Positions 1 through 11,137 of a stretch of 64,000 bases of DNA are shown here, piece by piece. Origin of the DNA: Diadema setosum (Eukaryota > Echinodermata > Echinoidea > Diadematoida > Diadematidae); contig CM067065.1 of assembly GCA_033980235.1 (NCBI GenBank), positions 2,919,847 through 2,983,846 on the forward strand, written 5' to 3'. Below the pieces are notes generated by a model. That model did no database searches. It was not told where the DNA came from and was given only the letters and a program-made list of their open reading frames with translations. Made by a program: the position numbers and the translations under genes. The stretch's first letter is position 1. Every line of letters begins with the position of its first letter.

Positions 1-1499
1 GCTCTTAGTAAGCCTGGATATCAATAAAAGCATAATAATACAAAATTTCAAGGCTAGGATGCTCTTTGCCCGTATCAGTCCATGGGCTAAGACCCTAAAA
101 ATTGGTTATTGGTACCACCTGAAGTATATAGCAAGTTCTAGTTGTACATTTTGATAATTTATAGCATATATTTAAGGGTTATATTTTGCTATGATAGCAT
201 TTCTAGAGTAGTGCGTAGCTTGGTGATAGATTTCAGCCATTATCCCGACCAATACCAAATAACTGTTTTTGACGCTCTGTGACCAAAGACAGGCAGAGCG
301 TGACTTTCATAATTTCAAGATTTTTCATCCAATTCCTCTGAAATTTTGCACATATAGTCAGCATAATTATGATGACACCATCAAAATTTCGCCAAATGCC
401 GGATTGGAGTACACTCAGTCAAAATACGCTACAAACAAAGAAAAATATCAAAATAGTATTCAACCACTTTGTTCTAAATCATGAATTGTGCATGCGAGGT
501 AAAACAGAATCAAATTGTGCTGTTATTTCAAATCTATAAAGACAAAAGAACATTATATATGAGCCTTGTTTTGACAAATTCAGTGCATTTAAAGGGCCAA
601 ATCTTACAAGAAAGAGGTGATTACCAGATAAGAAATAAAGACAAAATTAAAGAGGGCGCTATAACCGTTTTAATAATTAATGAATATTTCCTTAAAGTAA
701 CCTTTGTTGTGGTTCCGACTGTACATTATTGCTTTGAAGCAGATTAGCAGGCGCTATCACAACTGTTATGGAGACGCTGCTTTGAAATAGTATTACAATT
801 AGGACAAATATTACCTCGGAAAATGTAAAATCAAAGTGCACAGAAAAAAACAAAATTTATCTACTAGTAATCACATTTCATATTTCATGTGACGAAATTA
901 TATCGAGCCATGCTAGAGACTTCTCCCAATCATACATCTTTGGGAAAGCATTAAAAACTATTCACAGCTTGATTTTGTATGCTGGTTGCAGTGATAACCA
1001 GAAAGGGTCAACACAAATTAATCATATTTTGTTTGAAATTTGGAGATTATCGGATAAGAACCTCAGCAATGGATGTATAGTGTAAAATGGAGATGTTCTT
1101 CTCACCTCCCTAGGGAGCCCCTCACTTTTTGGCTTTTCAAGATCAATATAATATCAGCGTACTTTAAGTGAGAAATCCGAACCTAATAGCGGCATTGACA
1201 TACAAATCTTAGCACACAAATCCATACGACATGCTGGCCCACATATTATTTCCAATAAACGTTCACTTGAGTTAAGTAACACCAAGTCTATTTATTAATT
1301 TAAAAAAGCAGTAAAAGAAAATGATGATCTCACAGTACCAGTGCTACATTATCTACACTAGGCAAAAAGAGAAAGTTAACACTTTTTTGAGGTCATATTT
1401 TTCATTGAAGATTTTTATGAAATCAATGTCTTCTAATATACCTTATTAAAGGTAAATTGATTAGATATTTTAGCTAAAAGGTTAATTCAAAAGAAAACG
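1..1499. other. Left flank, no gene recognised
   Basis: AT-rich DNA with only short open frames (up to about 88 codons), none with a recognisable domain, consistent codon bias or splice structure. It shows no similarity by eye to the tandem array further right. I see no RNA gene. It is probably intergenic or intronic. Confidence 0.6.
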
Positions 1500-1502
1500 T
1501 TA

Positions 1503-2199
1503 CGCATGAGTGAGCACATTCCTTTTTGTCCTCCAAGGCGCAAAATTAAAAATTGCAAAAATTGGCATGTTCTCTTTCATTTGCAAATGCCCCTCACGAT
1601 AACATTGACAACAAAGGACCAGTTTGACACAATGAGAGACATGAATGAAATGTGGAAAATAATTTTTTGTTCTTTCAATCTCTTTATAACCTCTAAGAAA
1701 AACGAAGTGGTAACCTAAAGGGGAAATATAAGAATTTTCTGTCACGTCAAACTTCAATTGATATAGGGAATAATAAGCATAAATGTGCAGAATTTATCTA
1801 TTTATTTATTTTGTTCTAGTGATTTCAAATCCACGTGACAATTTCAAGAACCAAACATTATTAAGCCTGTTGAGAATGAACTTGAACACTTTGGGTTTAG
1901 TGGCAACTTAACGCCCTTATCATTCTCAACAGACGAATTTCCTTATTTAAAAACACCTCAAATTTCTATCATTTTGTTAGTGATTACTTCTTCTCTTATT
2001 TCATTTAAATGTAGATTGTTTGACATGAGATAAAAGTTGTATTTTTGCAATTTAATTCATGTTTCTTTTAGTGTGAAATTTGTTGTTTATTCTTATTGTT
2101 CTATGGAAGCGCACATACGTATGAATGACAACTTGTTCAGCTTTGCAATTTTTACTTGTGTGCCCTAGAAGAGAAAAAACAACGGTGTTCACTCATGCG
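1503..2199. mobile_element. MITE-like element with TTA target duplication (PIF/Harbinger-like)
   Basis: The left end reads CGCATGAGTGAGCAC and the right end, reverse-complemented, reads CGCATGAGTGAACAC: 14 of 15 positions match. Each end is flanked by TTA (1500-1502 and 2200-2202). A 3-bp TTA/TAA duplication is typical of PIF/Harbinger elements (established knowledge). The 697-bp interior has no transposase-sized frame, so this would be a non-autonomous derivative. A perfect 13-bp inverted repeat (1867-1879 with 1920-1932) lies near the middle. No empty site is available in the window, so the family assignment is inference. Confidence 0.6.
1867..1932. repeat. 13-bp perfect inverted repeat (hairpin)
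   Basis: CTGTTGAGAATGA at 1867-1879 is the exact reverse complement of 1920-1932, with a 40-nt loop. It lies near the centre of the MITE-like element and may be a remnant of that element's internal structure. Confidence 0.6.
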
Positions 2200-2202
2200 T
2201 TA

Positions 2203-4471
2203 GGTTTCCGTATTTGCTGACCTACCAGGTTTATAGCCAATTAAATTACCTTTAATATGTTATATAATACATTAGCTTTCAGGCAAATGTTCTATGAGAA
2301 ATCTAAACTTGACAAAGCGTTGACTTTCTTTCTTTTTTTTTTTTTTTTTTGCTGAGTGTAGAAACCCCTAAAAACTCATTCTTTATTCATTGTTATATCT
2401 ATTATGTTTATTTCCGAGTCTCTGCGGATGCACCTGCAGTTTTACTGTGCTCCTCTGATCTTAGTGGGATTCATCTCTTCTCTGTTGTTCATTGTTCATT
2501 TTATATTGGGTAAATCATGATTCTCTATAACGTCATGCCCTGAAAGGGCACATAGAATGTTATGCTTCGTAGATGATTGCTTTTGTTTTCTTTCTCTTCC
2601 CTCTCTCTCACTCAACGTGACTATGATGTTACTTTTACGTGACAAAAGCAACACTTATATGAATGCATCACAACTGTAACTTCAAGTATGAGCAATCATG
2701 CTGTATGCAAATTATTATGTCCATTGCCGCGCAGTGCGATTGTATCCCCCGGCACTATATAGCAGCAACTTTTGCTTCATCTTCACGTTTGAGCGAGGGA
2801 CAAAGATCCCCTCCCGTCTTCAAACATAAAGGTGAATGTTGTGAAGACTATGATTTTCTTTCTTTCTTTCTTTCTTTGTTTGATTCTTTCTTTTTAAGCA
2901 GATCTATCTTTTGAAGACACTATGCTCTTTTACAATTATTATTATTTATTATAATTCATTGAAGTGTACCGGTACAATGTAGTTGCATTATGTTTCGTTG
3001 TTGGATGGAAATAAAGCGACAAATTGACGTGGCATTCGCGTTTTCACCTAAAAATGGTGAATAATTGGAAAAACAATCAAATTACGAAAAAGATACAAGA
3101 GGAACTGTTTGTTTGTTTGTTTTAGATAAAGGGATATACACTGTATCATAACCTTTGGATACTCCCTTCGCTGTAAAATGATGAATGATTTTAAAAAAAT
3201 TCATATTTGTCCAGCACCCGGGGGTTGGATTGTTTAACTGTTGGCTTCCTTTTCACTGTGTTATTAGTACATTAAATTCAGCATGACTCCAAAGTCTTCG
3301 AAATAGAAAAATCATGCACAACACCAGATCGTAATACCCATGTTAATTCAAACTTTCACACCCTCTCGAACGAGGGAGGGGTAATTACCCCATCCAATGA
3401 TGACTTTAGATTAAAATAGTGACAGCGAACTGCCTGCAAACAGGTTTTCTTACATGGTTATTTCATGTTATTTTCTGTGACCCGCGTGTATCAAAGGATA
3501 TCCTTTTTGTGAGAAATTTGTCATTTGTATTATAGCTAAGGAGCCTTGTTTTAATCAATAATGAAAAAATAGCTTTAATTCATTTTCCATGATTACTTCT
3601 CATGCAGCAGTAGTGTTGTAATCGATCTCATATATCAATGCAGCACAGAGCTCTGAATTTGCTACACGAGCAAACCCCGGAAATGAGTATTCAAACTGAA
3701 CTGCCAATAGAATAAAGACTTCTCCACCAAATTGATTCTGATGTTATTTCAATGAAGAATGGATGCTCCACCCAACAAGCTAAACTACTATCGCATTTTA
3801 TCCCAGCAAAGTCCTAAAAACCTGCTGTTCAAATTTTTTTGGGCCACCCTGTATAGTGTAAGCTCACCGTAATATTGTCGTTGATCTATTTGCATCTAAT
3901 TATCAAAGTGCCACAGTTTTCGTAGCATTGTGGTCTTTCCAAGCAAGTGTAAATGACCCTATATAATGTATAGTACAAACTCTGCCAAATTTAGCGACTT
4001 CCCATGAAAACGAGTAGCATTAGTTCTCACCTTTAAACTGACATGGTGCAATCTGTTTAGTCACTGTAAACAGTTTTTGAATGCATACATTATAAATCAA
4101 AATCTGGAAGTCAATCACGAGCCCCAAATGTTCTTACACTCCTGTGTAACATACTACTTAACTACCCCCCCCCCTCCCGAAAAAAAAAAAATTGTTTGTC
4201 AATCTAATGAAATGCTTTTAACGATCAGAATCATAAAATCTTCGTTTGACACCTGGGTATATCCACATTTATTAACGAATTTTGAGTGTGTATATTTTTG
4301 TTACTCCCCTTTTATCATTTCAGCTGAAAGATTCGTTTTACTTTTTAGTGAATTTTTCTTACTGTTGTTGTATAACGAGGGAACAACGTCATTTTCGGAG
4401 GCTGAATCTACCAATCTTCACCAACACACCATGTTCATAAATTTACTACGTTAATCATAATGGAATCTGAC
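2203..4471. other. Left flank, no gene recognised; simple repeats
   Basis: No gene is supported. It holds a T-run near 2331-2350, a (TTTC)n tract near 2857-2877, a (GTTT)n tract near 3107-3121, a C-run followed by an A-run near 4166-4191, and a 14-bp palindrome GGGGTAATTACCCC at 3378-3391 beside a small CCCTC/GAGGG stem. The 125-codon frame at 4077-4454 runs through the C/A homopolymers and looks accidental. Confidence 0.6.
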
Positions 4472-4916
4472 TTTGCACCTTTGCTGACCTCATTACGGTG
4501 CCTCTCTTGTGTGAACAAGAGCTTGTGAAACCATCAGCACACATTCTATTGATACCTCTCATCTGATCAAAAGTTTGCATTGTTCAATGTCACTTTTACC
4601 TGTGAAAATGAAATACATGTAATCTTGACTGCTTTACATCGGCTGGTTCACCAACTTATGAATTCCCTGTCAACCCTGCAAAAGAATCAAGATTTTGTAG
4701 CTTTGTAGACTCTCCCAAATACTAGCAGAAGGAATGGGTAAACAATATCATTTTCTAGTCAAGTGTGTCAGTAAGGTTTTTGGATGGTCAAGTCTGGATG
4801 GAAAAGATGGTTTGTGTGATAGGACTTAAAATATAGTGTACCATATTAAATCGGACATTTAGCTTTCCAACTTGTTTCATCACATTACACCATGCTGATC
4901 AGGTTCATATAGCTAA
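4472..4916 (+). repeat. Truncated B monomer at left edge of array
   Basis: It starts within the protein-like segment of a B monomer (from tttgcacctttgctgacc) and lacks the upstream acceptor-like block. It continues to a linker end and joins the next C monomer. It marks the array boundary with unique DNA. Confidence 0.8.
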
Positions 4917-5085
4917 GTCATCATAGGCATGTGTATATGGCTTTAGTCCTCTTAACCAGGTGTAAATATTACTAAGTTGTGACACCAAATTTATGTATGT
5001 CATAGTTTTGATATATTAATGTTTCTTTCATTTATACGGCGTTCAAATATGGTACGTGACAGCTATCACAGGTCTGTTCAGTAAC

Positions 5086-5124
<39 letters not shown>

Positions 5125-5757
5125 CATTTGTGACCCCTAGGTGTTTCTCTTGTGTGGAACAAACGGGTTTGTGATCCCATCAGGACACACTTTATTGATA
5201 CCTTGCACCCGATTAAAGTTTGCATCGTTTGATTCGCCATAATAGTTAACAGTAGAAAGGGGATGCATGTAGTGCTTGACAGCTTTTGTACAGGTGGATC
5301 AGCAACCTTATTGTTCTCTGCCCATGTGCTAAAAGAATGTTCTCATTGTATTGTAGGCTCTACAAAACTAGTGGGAGGAATGTGGAAAGGGGTGTATTTA
5401 GATGCTCAAGTCCTCATAGGCAGGTGTATATACTGCTAGCCCTCCTAACTAGGTGAAGGCAGGTAAATGTCATGAGTCTTTTGTCCATTTCTTCTGAGGA
5501 AAGAGAAACCATCCTCTAGTCATAACCTGCAAATTATGGAAATAAGGAATAAAATTCAGCTCTAATGTCAAAATGACACCAAAAATGTCCTTACGTGATA
5601 TTGACTTGAGAAGTATTCATGTGAGGTAGATTAGTTATCAGCTCTTTGACAATTGCCACGCCCTTCAAAGCCATGAAAATATGATTTGTTTAGTAACGAC
5701 TTTACAATCTGTGATAGTACAGGTTTGCAGACCGATTCGTCAAGTAAGATATATGCT
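4917..5757 (+). repeat. C monomer with (TG)n
   Basis: It comprises the C acceptor-like block, a (TG)n tract at 5087-5120, a protein-like segment beginning after ctag/gtgtttctcttgtgtgg, an A block near 5407-5465 and a linker. Confidence 0.8.
5087..5120 (+). repeat. (TG)17 microsatellite
   Basis: Uninterrupted TG dinucleotides (34 bp) between cagtaact and cgtgcatttgtgacc. Homologous monomers carry a T-run at this same site. Confidence 0.95.
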
Positions 5758-6657
5758 GATCATTTCAATATACCCAAGTCCTCATAGGCAGGTATATATA
5801 CCCTTAGTCCACGTAAGCATGTGGAAATATTACTAAGTTGTGACACTAAGCTGACAAATTTCATGATATCATATTACTATAATCATTGTTTCTTTTGTAG
5901 GGCATTATGACAAGGTACAGGACAGCTTTCAAGGCTCTGCTCAGTAGAGTTGCACCTTTGCTGACCTCATTAAGGTGCCTCTCTTATGTGAACAAGAGCT
6001 TGTGAAACCATCAGCACACACTCTGTTGATACCTCACATCTGATCAAAAGTTTGCATTGTTCAATGTCACTTTTACCTGTGAAAATGGAATACATGTAAT
6101 CCTTGACTGCTTTACATTAGCTGGTTCACCAACTTGTGACTTCCCTGTCAACGCTGTAAAAGAATCAAGATTTTGTAGCTTTGTAGACTCTCCCAAATAC
6201 TAGCAGAAGGAATGGGTAAACAATATCATTTTCCATTCAGGTGTGTCAAGTTTTTTGGATGGTCACATCCTCATAGGCAGGTGTATATACTGATAGCCCT
6301 CCTAACATGGTGAAGGCAGGTAAATGTCAAGCATCTTTTTTCCATGCGATGCGGTCAGAGGAAATAGAAACCATCCATTAGTCATAACCTGCAAATTTAG
6401 GGAAATAAGGAATTAAATTCAGCTGTAATGTCAAAATAACTCTAGAAATGTCCCTATGTGCTATTAACTTTGGTAAGTATTCGTGTAGGGTAGTTTAATT
6501 ATCAGCTCTTTGACGATTGCAATGCCCTACAAAACCGGAAAAACATGGTTTGTGTAATAGGGCTTGAAATATAGTGTAACATATAATATAATAGGACATT
6601 TTAGCTTGCGACCTTGTTCTATGACATTACACCATGCTGATCAAGTTCATATAGCCG
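5758..6657 (+). repeat. B monomer (old section)
   Basis: B block with tttcttttgtag/ggcattatgacaag, then the protein-like segment, an A block starting near 6267 and a linker. The donor-like site reads gtacag rather than gtacgt. Confidence 0.8.
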
Positions 6658-7941
6658 AGTCATCATAGGCAGGTGTAAATGGCTTTAGTCCTCGTAAGCA
6701 GGTGTAAATATTACTAAGTTGTGACACCAAGTTTATGTATTTCATAATTTTAATAAATTATTGTTTCTTTAATATGTAGGGCGTTCAAACATGGTACGCG
6801 ACAGCTATCACAGATCTAGTGCTCAGTATTTATTTATTTATATTTTTTTTTGCATTTGTGACCCCTTAGGTGTTTCTCTTGTGTGGAACAAACGGGTTTC
6901 TGAGCCCATCAGGACACACTTTATTGATACCTTGCACTCGATTAAAGTTTCCATCGTTTGATTCGCCTTAATAGTTAACAGCAGAAAGGGGATGCATGTA
7001 GTTCTTGACAGCTTTTGTACAGGTGGATCAGCAACCTTATTGTTCTCTGTCCATGTGCTAAAAGAATCTTCTCATTGTAGTAATGTAGGTTCTACAAACC
7101 TAGTGGGAGGAATGTGTTAACGGGTGTATTTGGATACTCAAGTCCTCATAGGCAGGTGTATATACTGCTAGCCCTCCTAACTAGGTGAAGGCAGGTAAAT
7201 GTGACGAGTCTTTTGTCCACGTGGTCTGAGGAAAGAGATCCATTCTCTAGTCATAACCTGCAAATTTATGGAAATAAGGAATAAAATTCAGCTCTAATGT
7301 CAAAATGACACCGAAAATGTCCTTACGTGATATTGACTTGAGGAGTATTCATGTGAGGTAGATTAGTTATCAGATCTTTGACATAAGCCAGTTCGGGGTT
7401 AGCTCATGGGCACATCTGATTCGGTACAAATCACCTTTCTTCTTTCTTCAGTTGATTAGGCACTCCACGAGTTTTCAAGCGAGAGAAGGTATTTTAGCTT
7501 ACCCCACGCAACAATTTATGGAATTCATTAGTCATGTTCAAACAAAGAATTAACTTCCGTAGACCAGGTGACCAAAATGATCCATCAATTAGCACTTTGG
7601 AAAGCATCCATTTCATTATTTTGCATTGAAAGCATCAACAATCTTTTTCTATTGATATTGTCAAATACCACTTTTGTGGTCAGGTGGATGTGCTGGCAAG
7701 CACCACTCATAATGATCACTTGAATAATCATTACATCACAGATGCTTATCTCGGTGAATAAAAAACCAACATGCTCTGCGGGTACAGATGACCTTTTTCT
7801 GCTCGTGCTCAAAGTGAGACCCCGAACTGGCTTATTGCCACGCCCTTCAAAGCCATGAAAATATGATTTGTTTAGTAACGACTTTACAATCTGTGATGGT
7901 ACAGGTTTGCAGACCAGTTTGACAAATAAGATATATGCTGA
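6658..7941 (+). repeat. C monomer interrupted by a 451-bp TIR element
   Basis: C block, T-rich run near 6830-6850, protein-like segment and A block near 7140-7200. The linker is split at 7384 by the inverted-repeat element and resumes at 7835 with ttgccacgcccttcaaag. Confidence 0.85.
7384..7834. mobile_element. 451-bp TIR element inserted in a repeat linker
   Basis: Both ends show the perfect 16-bp terminal inverted repeat TAAGCCAGTTCGGGGT. Sister monomers read tttgacaattgccacg uninterrupted, which fixes the insertion site between gaca and ttgcc. The comparison leaves no clear target duplication beyond a possible 1-2 bases. No transposase is encoded: the 75-codon frame on the minus strand (7585-7812) has no recognisable motif. 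The element is non-autonomous and its superfamily is undetermined. Confidence 0.8.
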
Positions 7942-8741
7942 TCATTTCAATATACCCAAGTCCTCATAGGCAGGTATATATGCCCTTAGTCCACGTAAGC
8001 ATGTGGAAATATTACTAAGTTGTGACACCAAGCTGACAAATTTCATGATATTACTATAATCATTGTTTCTTTTGTAGGGCATTATGACAAGGTACGTGAC
8101 AGCTTTCAAGGCTCTGCTCAGTAGAGTTGCACCTTTGCTGACCTCATTAAGGTGCCTCTCTTGTGTGAACATGAGCTTGTGAAACCATCAGCACACACTC
8201 TGTTGATACCTCTCATCTGATCAAAAGTTTGCATTGTTTAATGTCACTTTTACCTGTGAAAATGGAATACATGTAATCCTTGACTGCTTTACATTAGCTG
8301 GTTCACCAACTTGTGACTTCCCTGTCAACGCTGTAAAAGAATCAAGATTTTGTAGCTTTGTAGCCTCTCCCAAATACTAGCAGAAGGAATGGGTAAACAA
8401 TATCATTTTCTATTCAGCTGTGTCAAGTTTTTTGGATGGTCAAGTCTGGATGAAAAAGATGGTTTGTGTGATAGGACTTGAAATATAGTGTACCATGTAA
8501 TAGGACATTTTATCTTTCCAACTTGTTTTATCGCATTACACCATGCTGATCAGGTTCATAATTCATAGCCAAGTCATCATAGGCAGGTGTATATGGCTTT
8601 AGTCCTCGTAACCAGGTGTAAATATTACTAAGTTGTGACACCAAGTTTATGTATTTCATAGTTTTGATATATTATTGTTTCTTTCATTTATAGGGCGTTC
8701 AAACATGGTACGTGACAGCTATCACAAGTCTGTTCAGTAAC

Positions 8742-8785
<44 letters not shown>

Positions 8786-9423
8786 ATTTGTGACCCCTTA
8801 GGTGTTTCTCTTGTGTGGAACAAACGAGTTTGTGATCCCATTAGGACACACTTTATTGATACCTTGCACCCGATTAAAGTTTGCATCGTTTGATTCGCCA
8901 TAATAGTTAACAGTAGAAAGGGGATGCATGTAGTGCTTGACAGCTTTTGTACAGGTGGATCAGCAACCTTATTGTTCTCTGCCCATGTGCTAAAAGAATC
9001 TTCTCATTGTAGTAATGTAGGCTCTACAAACCTAATGGGAGGAATGTGTTAACGGGTGTATTTGGATACTCAAGTCCTCATAGGCAGGTGTATATCTGCT
9101 AGCCCTCCTAACTAGGTGAAGGCAGGTAAATGTCATGAGTCTTTTGTCCATTTCTTCTGAGGAAAGAGAAACCATCCTCTAGTCATAACCTGCAAATTTA
9201 TGGAAATAAGGAATAAAATTAAGCTCTAATGTCAAAATGACACCGAAAATGTCCTTACGTGATATTGACTTGCGAAGTATTCATGTGAGGTAGATTAGTT
9301 ATCAGCTCTTTGACAATTGCCACGCCCTTCAAAGCCATGAAAATATGATTTGTTTAGTAACGACTTTACAATCTGTGATAGTACAGGTTTGCAAACCAAT
9401 TTGTCAAATAAGATATATGCTGA
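7942..9423 (+). repeat. 1.48-kb B+C unit with (TG)n
   Basis: B monomer without its own A block (aagtctggatgg...aaagatgg joins directly to a linker end), followed by a full C monomer with (TG)n at 8743-8784, A block and linker. It has the same architecture as the 1.466-kb units at 14089-17020. Confidence 0.85.
8743..8784 (+). repeat. (TG)21 microsatellite
   Basis: 42-bp uninterrupted TG tract at the same monomer position as those at 5087, 18289, 50171 and 52935. Confidence 0.95.
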
Positions 9424-11137
9424 TCATTCCAATATACCCAAGTCCTCATAGGCAGGTATATATGCCCTTAGTCCACGTAAACATGTGGAAACATTACTAA
9501 GTTGTGACACCAAGCACACAAATTTCATGATATTACTATAATCATTGTTTCTTTTGTAGGGCATTATGACAAGGTACAGGACAGCTTTCAAGGCTCTGCT
9601 CAGTAGAGTTGCACCTTTGCTGACCTCATTAAGGTGCCTCTCTTGTGTGAACATGAGCTTGTGAAACCATCAGCACACACTCTGTTGATACCTCTCATCT
9701 GATCACTTTTACCATCTGATCACTTTTTTACCATCTGATCACTTTTATGTCACTTTTACCAGTGAAAATGGAATACATGTAATCCTTGACTGCTTTACAT
9801 TAGCTGGTTCACCAACTTGTGACTTCCCTGTCAACGCTGTAAAAGAATCAAGATTTTGTAGCTTTGTAGACTCTCCCAAATACTAGCAGAAGGAATGGGT
9901 AAACAATATCATTTTCTATTCAGGTGTGTCAAGTTTTTTGGATGGTCAAGTCCTCATAGGTATAGGTGTATATACTGATAGCCCTCCTAACATGGTGAAG
10001 GCAGGTAAATGTCAAGCATCTTTTTTCCATGTGGTCAGAGGAAATAGAAACCATCCATTAGTCATAACCTGCAAATTTAGGGAAATAAGGAATTAAATTC
10101 AGCTGTAATGTCAAAATAACTCTAGAAATGTCCCTATGTGATATTGACTTGAGAAGTATTCATGTGAGGTAGATTAGTTATCAGCTCTTTGACAATTGCC
10201 ACGCCCTTCAAAGCCATGAAAATATGATTTGTTTAGTAACGACTTTACAATCTGTGATAGTACAGGTTTACAGACCAATTTGTCAAATAAGATATATGCT
10301 GATCATTTCAATATACCCAAGTCCTCATAGGCAGGTATATATGCCCTTAGTCCACGTAAACATGTGGAAATATTACTAAGTTGTGACACCAAGCACAAAA
10401 ATTTCATGATAATACTATAATCATTGTTTCTGTTGTAGGGCATTATGACAAGGTACGTGACAGCATATGTAATAGGACATTTTAGATTGCCAACTTGTTT
10501 CATTACATTACACCATGCTGATCAAGTTCATATAGCCAAGTCATCATAGGCAGGTGTATATGGCTTTAGTCCTCGTAACCAGGTGTAAATATTACTAAGT
10601 TGTGACACCAAGTTTATGTATTTCATAGTTTTGATATATTATTGTTTCTTTCATTTGTAGGGCGTTCAAACGTGCTACGTGACAGCTTTTTGTAGCTTTG
10701 TAGACTCTAACAAATACGAGCAGGAGGAATGGGTAAAGAATATCATTTTCCATTCAGGTGTGTTAATAAGTTTTTTGGATGGTCACGTCCTCATAGGCAG
10801 GTGTATATACTGCAAGCCTTCCTAACAAGGTGAAGGCAGGTAAATGCCAAGCATCTTTTGTCCATGTGGTATGAGGAAGTAGAAACCATCCTCTAGTCAT
10901 AACCTGCAAATTTATGGAAATAAGGAATAAAATTAAGCTCTAATGTCAAAATGACACCGAAAATGTCCTTACGTGATATTGACTTGCGAAGTATTCATGT
11001 GAGGTAGATTAGTTATCAGCTCTTTGACAATTGCCACGCCCTTCAAAGCCATGAAAATATGATTTGTTTAGTAACGACTTTACAATCTGTGATAGTACAG
11101 GTTTGCAAACCAATTTGTCAAATAAGATATATGCTGA
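9424..11137 (+). repeat. 1.71-kb composite unit
   Basis: B monomer with A block and linker, then a second B start near 10303 that jumps after ggcattatgacaaggtacgtgacagc to a linker end (catatgtaataggac). A C block, a short protein-like fragment and another A block with linker follow. The same deletion junction recurs at 12381 and 17896, so these units share an ancestor. Confidence 0.8.
9696..9760 (+). repeat. Local triplication of catctgatcactttt
   Basis: catctgatca occurs at 9696, 9713 and 9732 in place of the usual single copy, adding 24 bp relative to the sister unit at 11138. It is a private replication-slippage event. Confidence 0.85.

Noticed and set aside
3378..3391. 14-bp palindrome GGGGTAATTACCCC
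   Set aside because: Isolated, short and without paired flanking signals. It was noted in the flank entry but is not strong enough to call a regulatory site.
4077..4454. A 125-codon plus-strand frame in the left flank
   Set aside because: It crosses a C-run and an A-run, has no recognisable motif or exon context, and its length is expected by chance in AT-rich sequence of this size.
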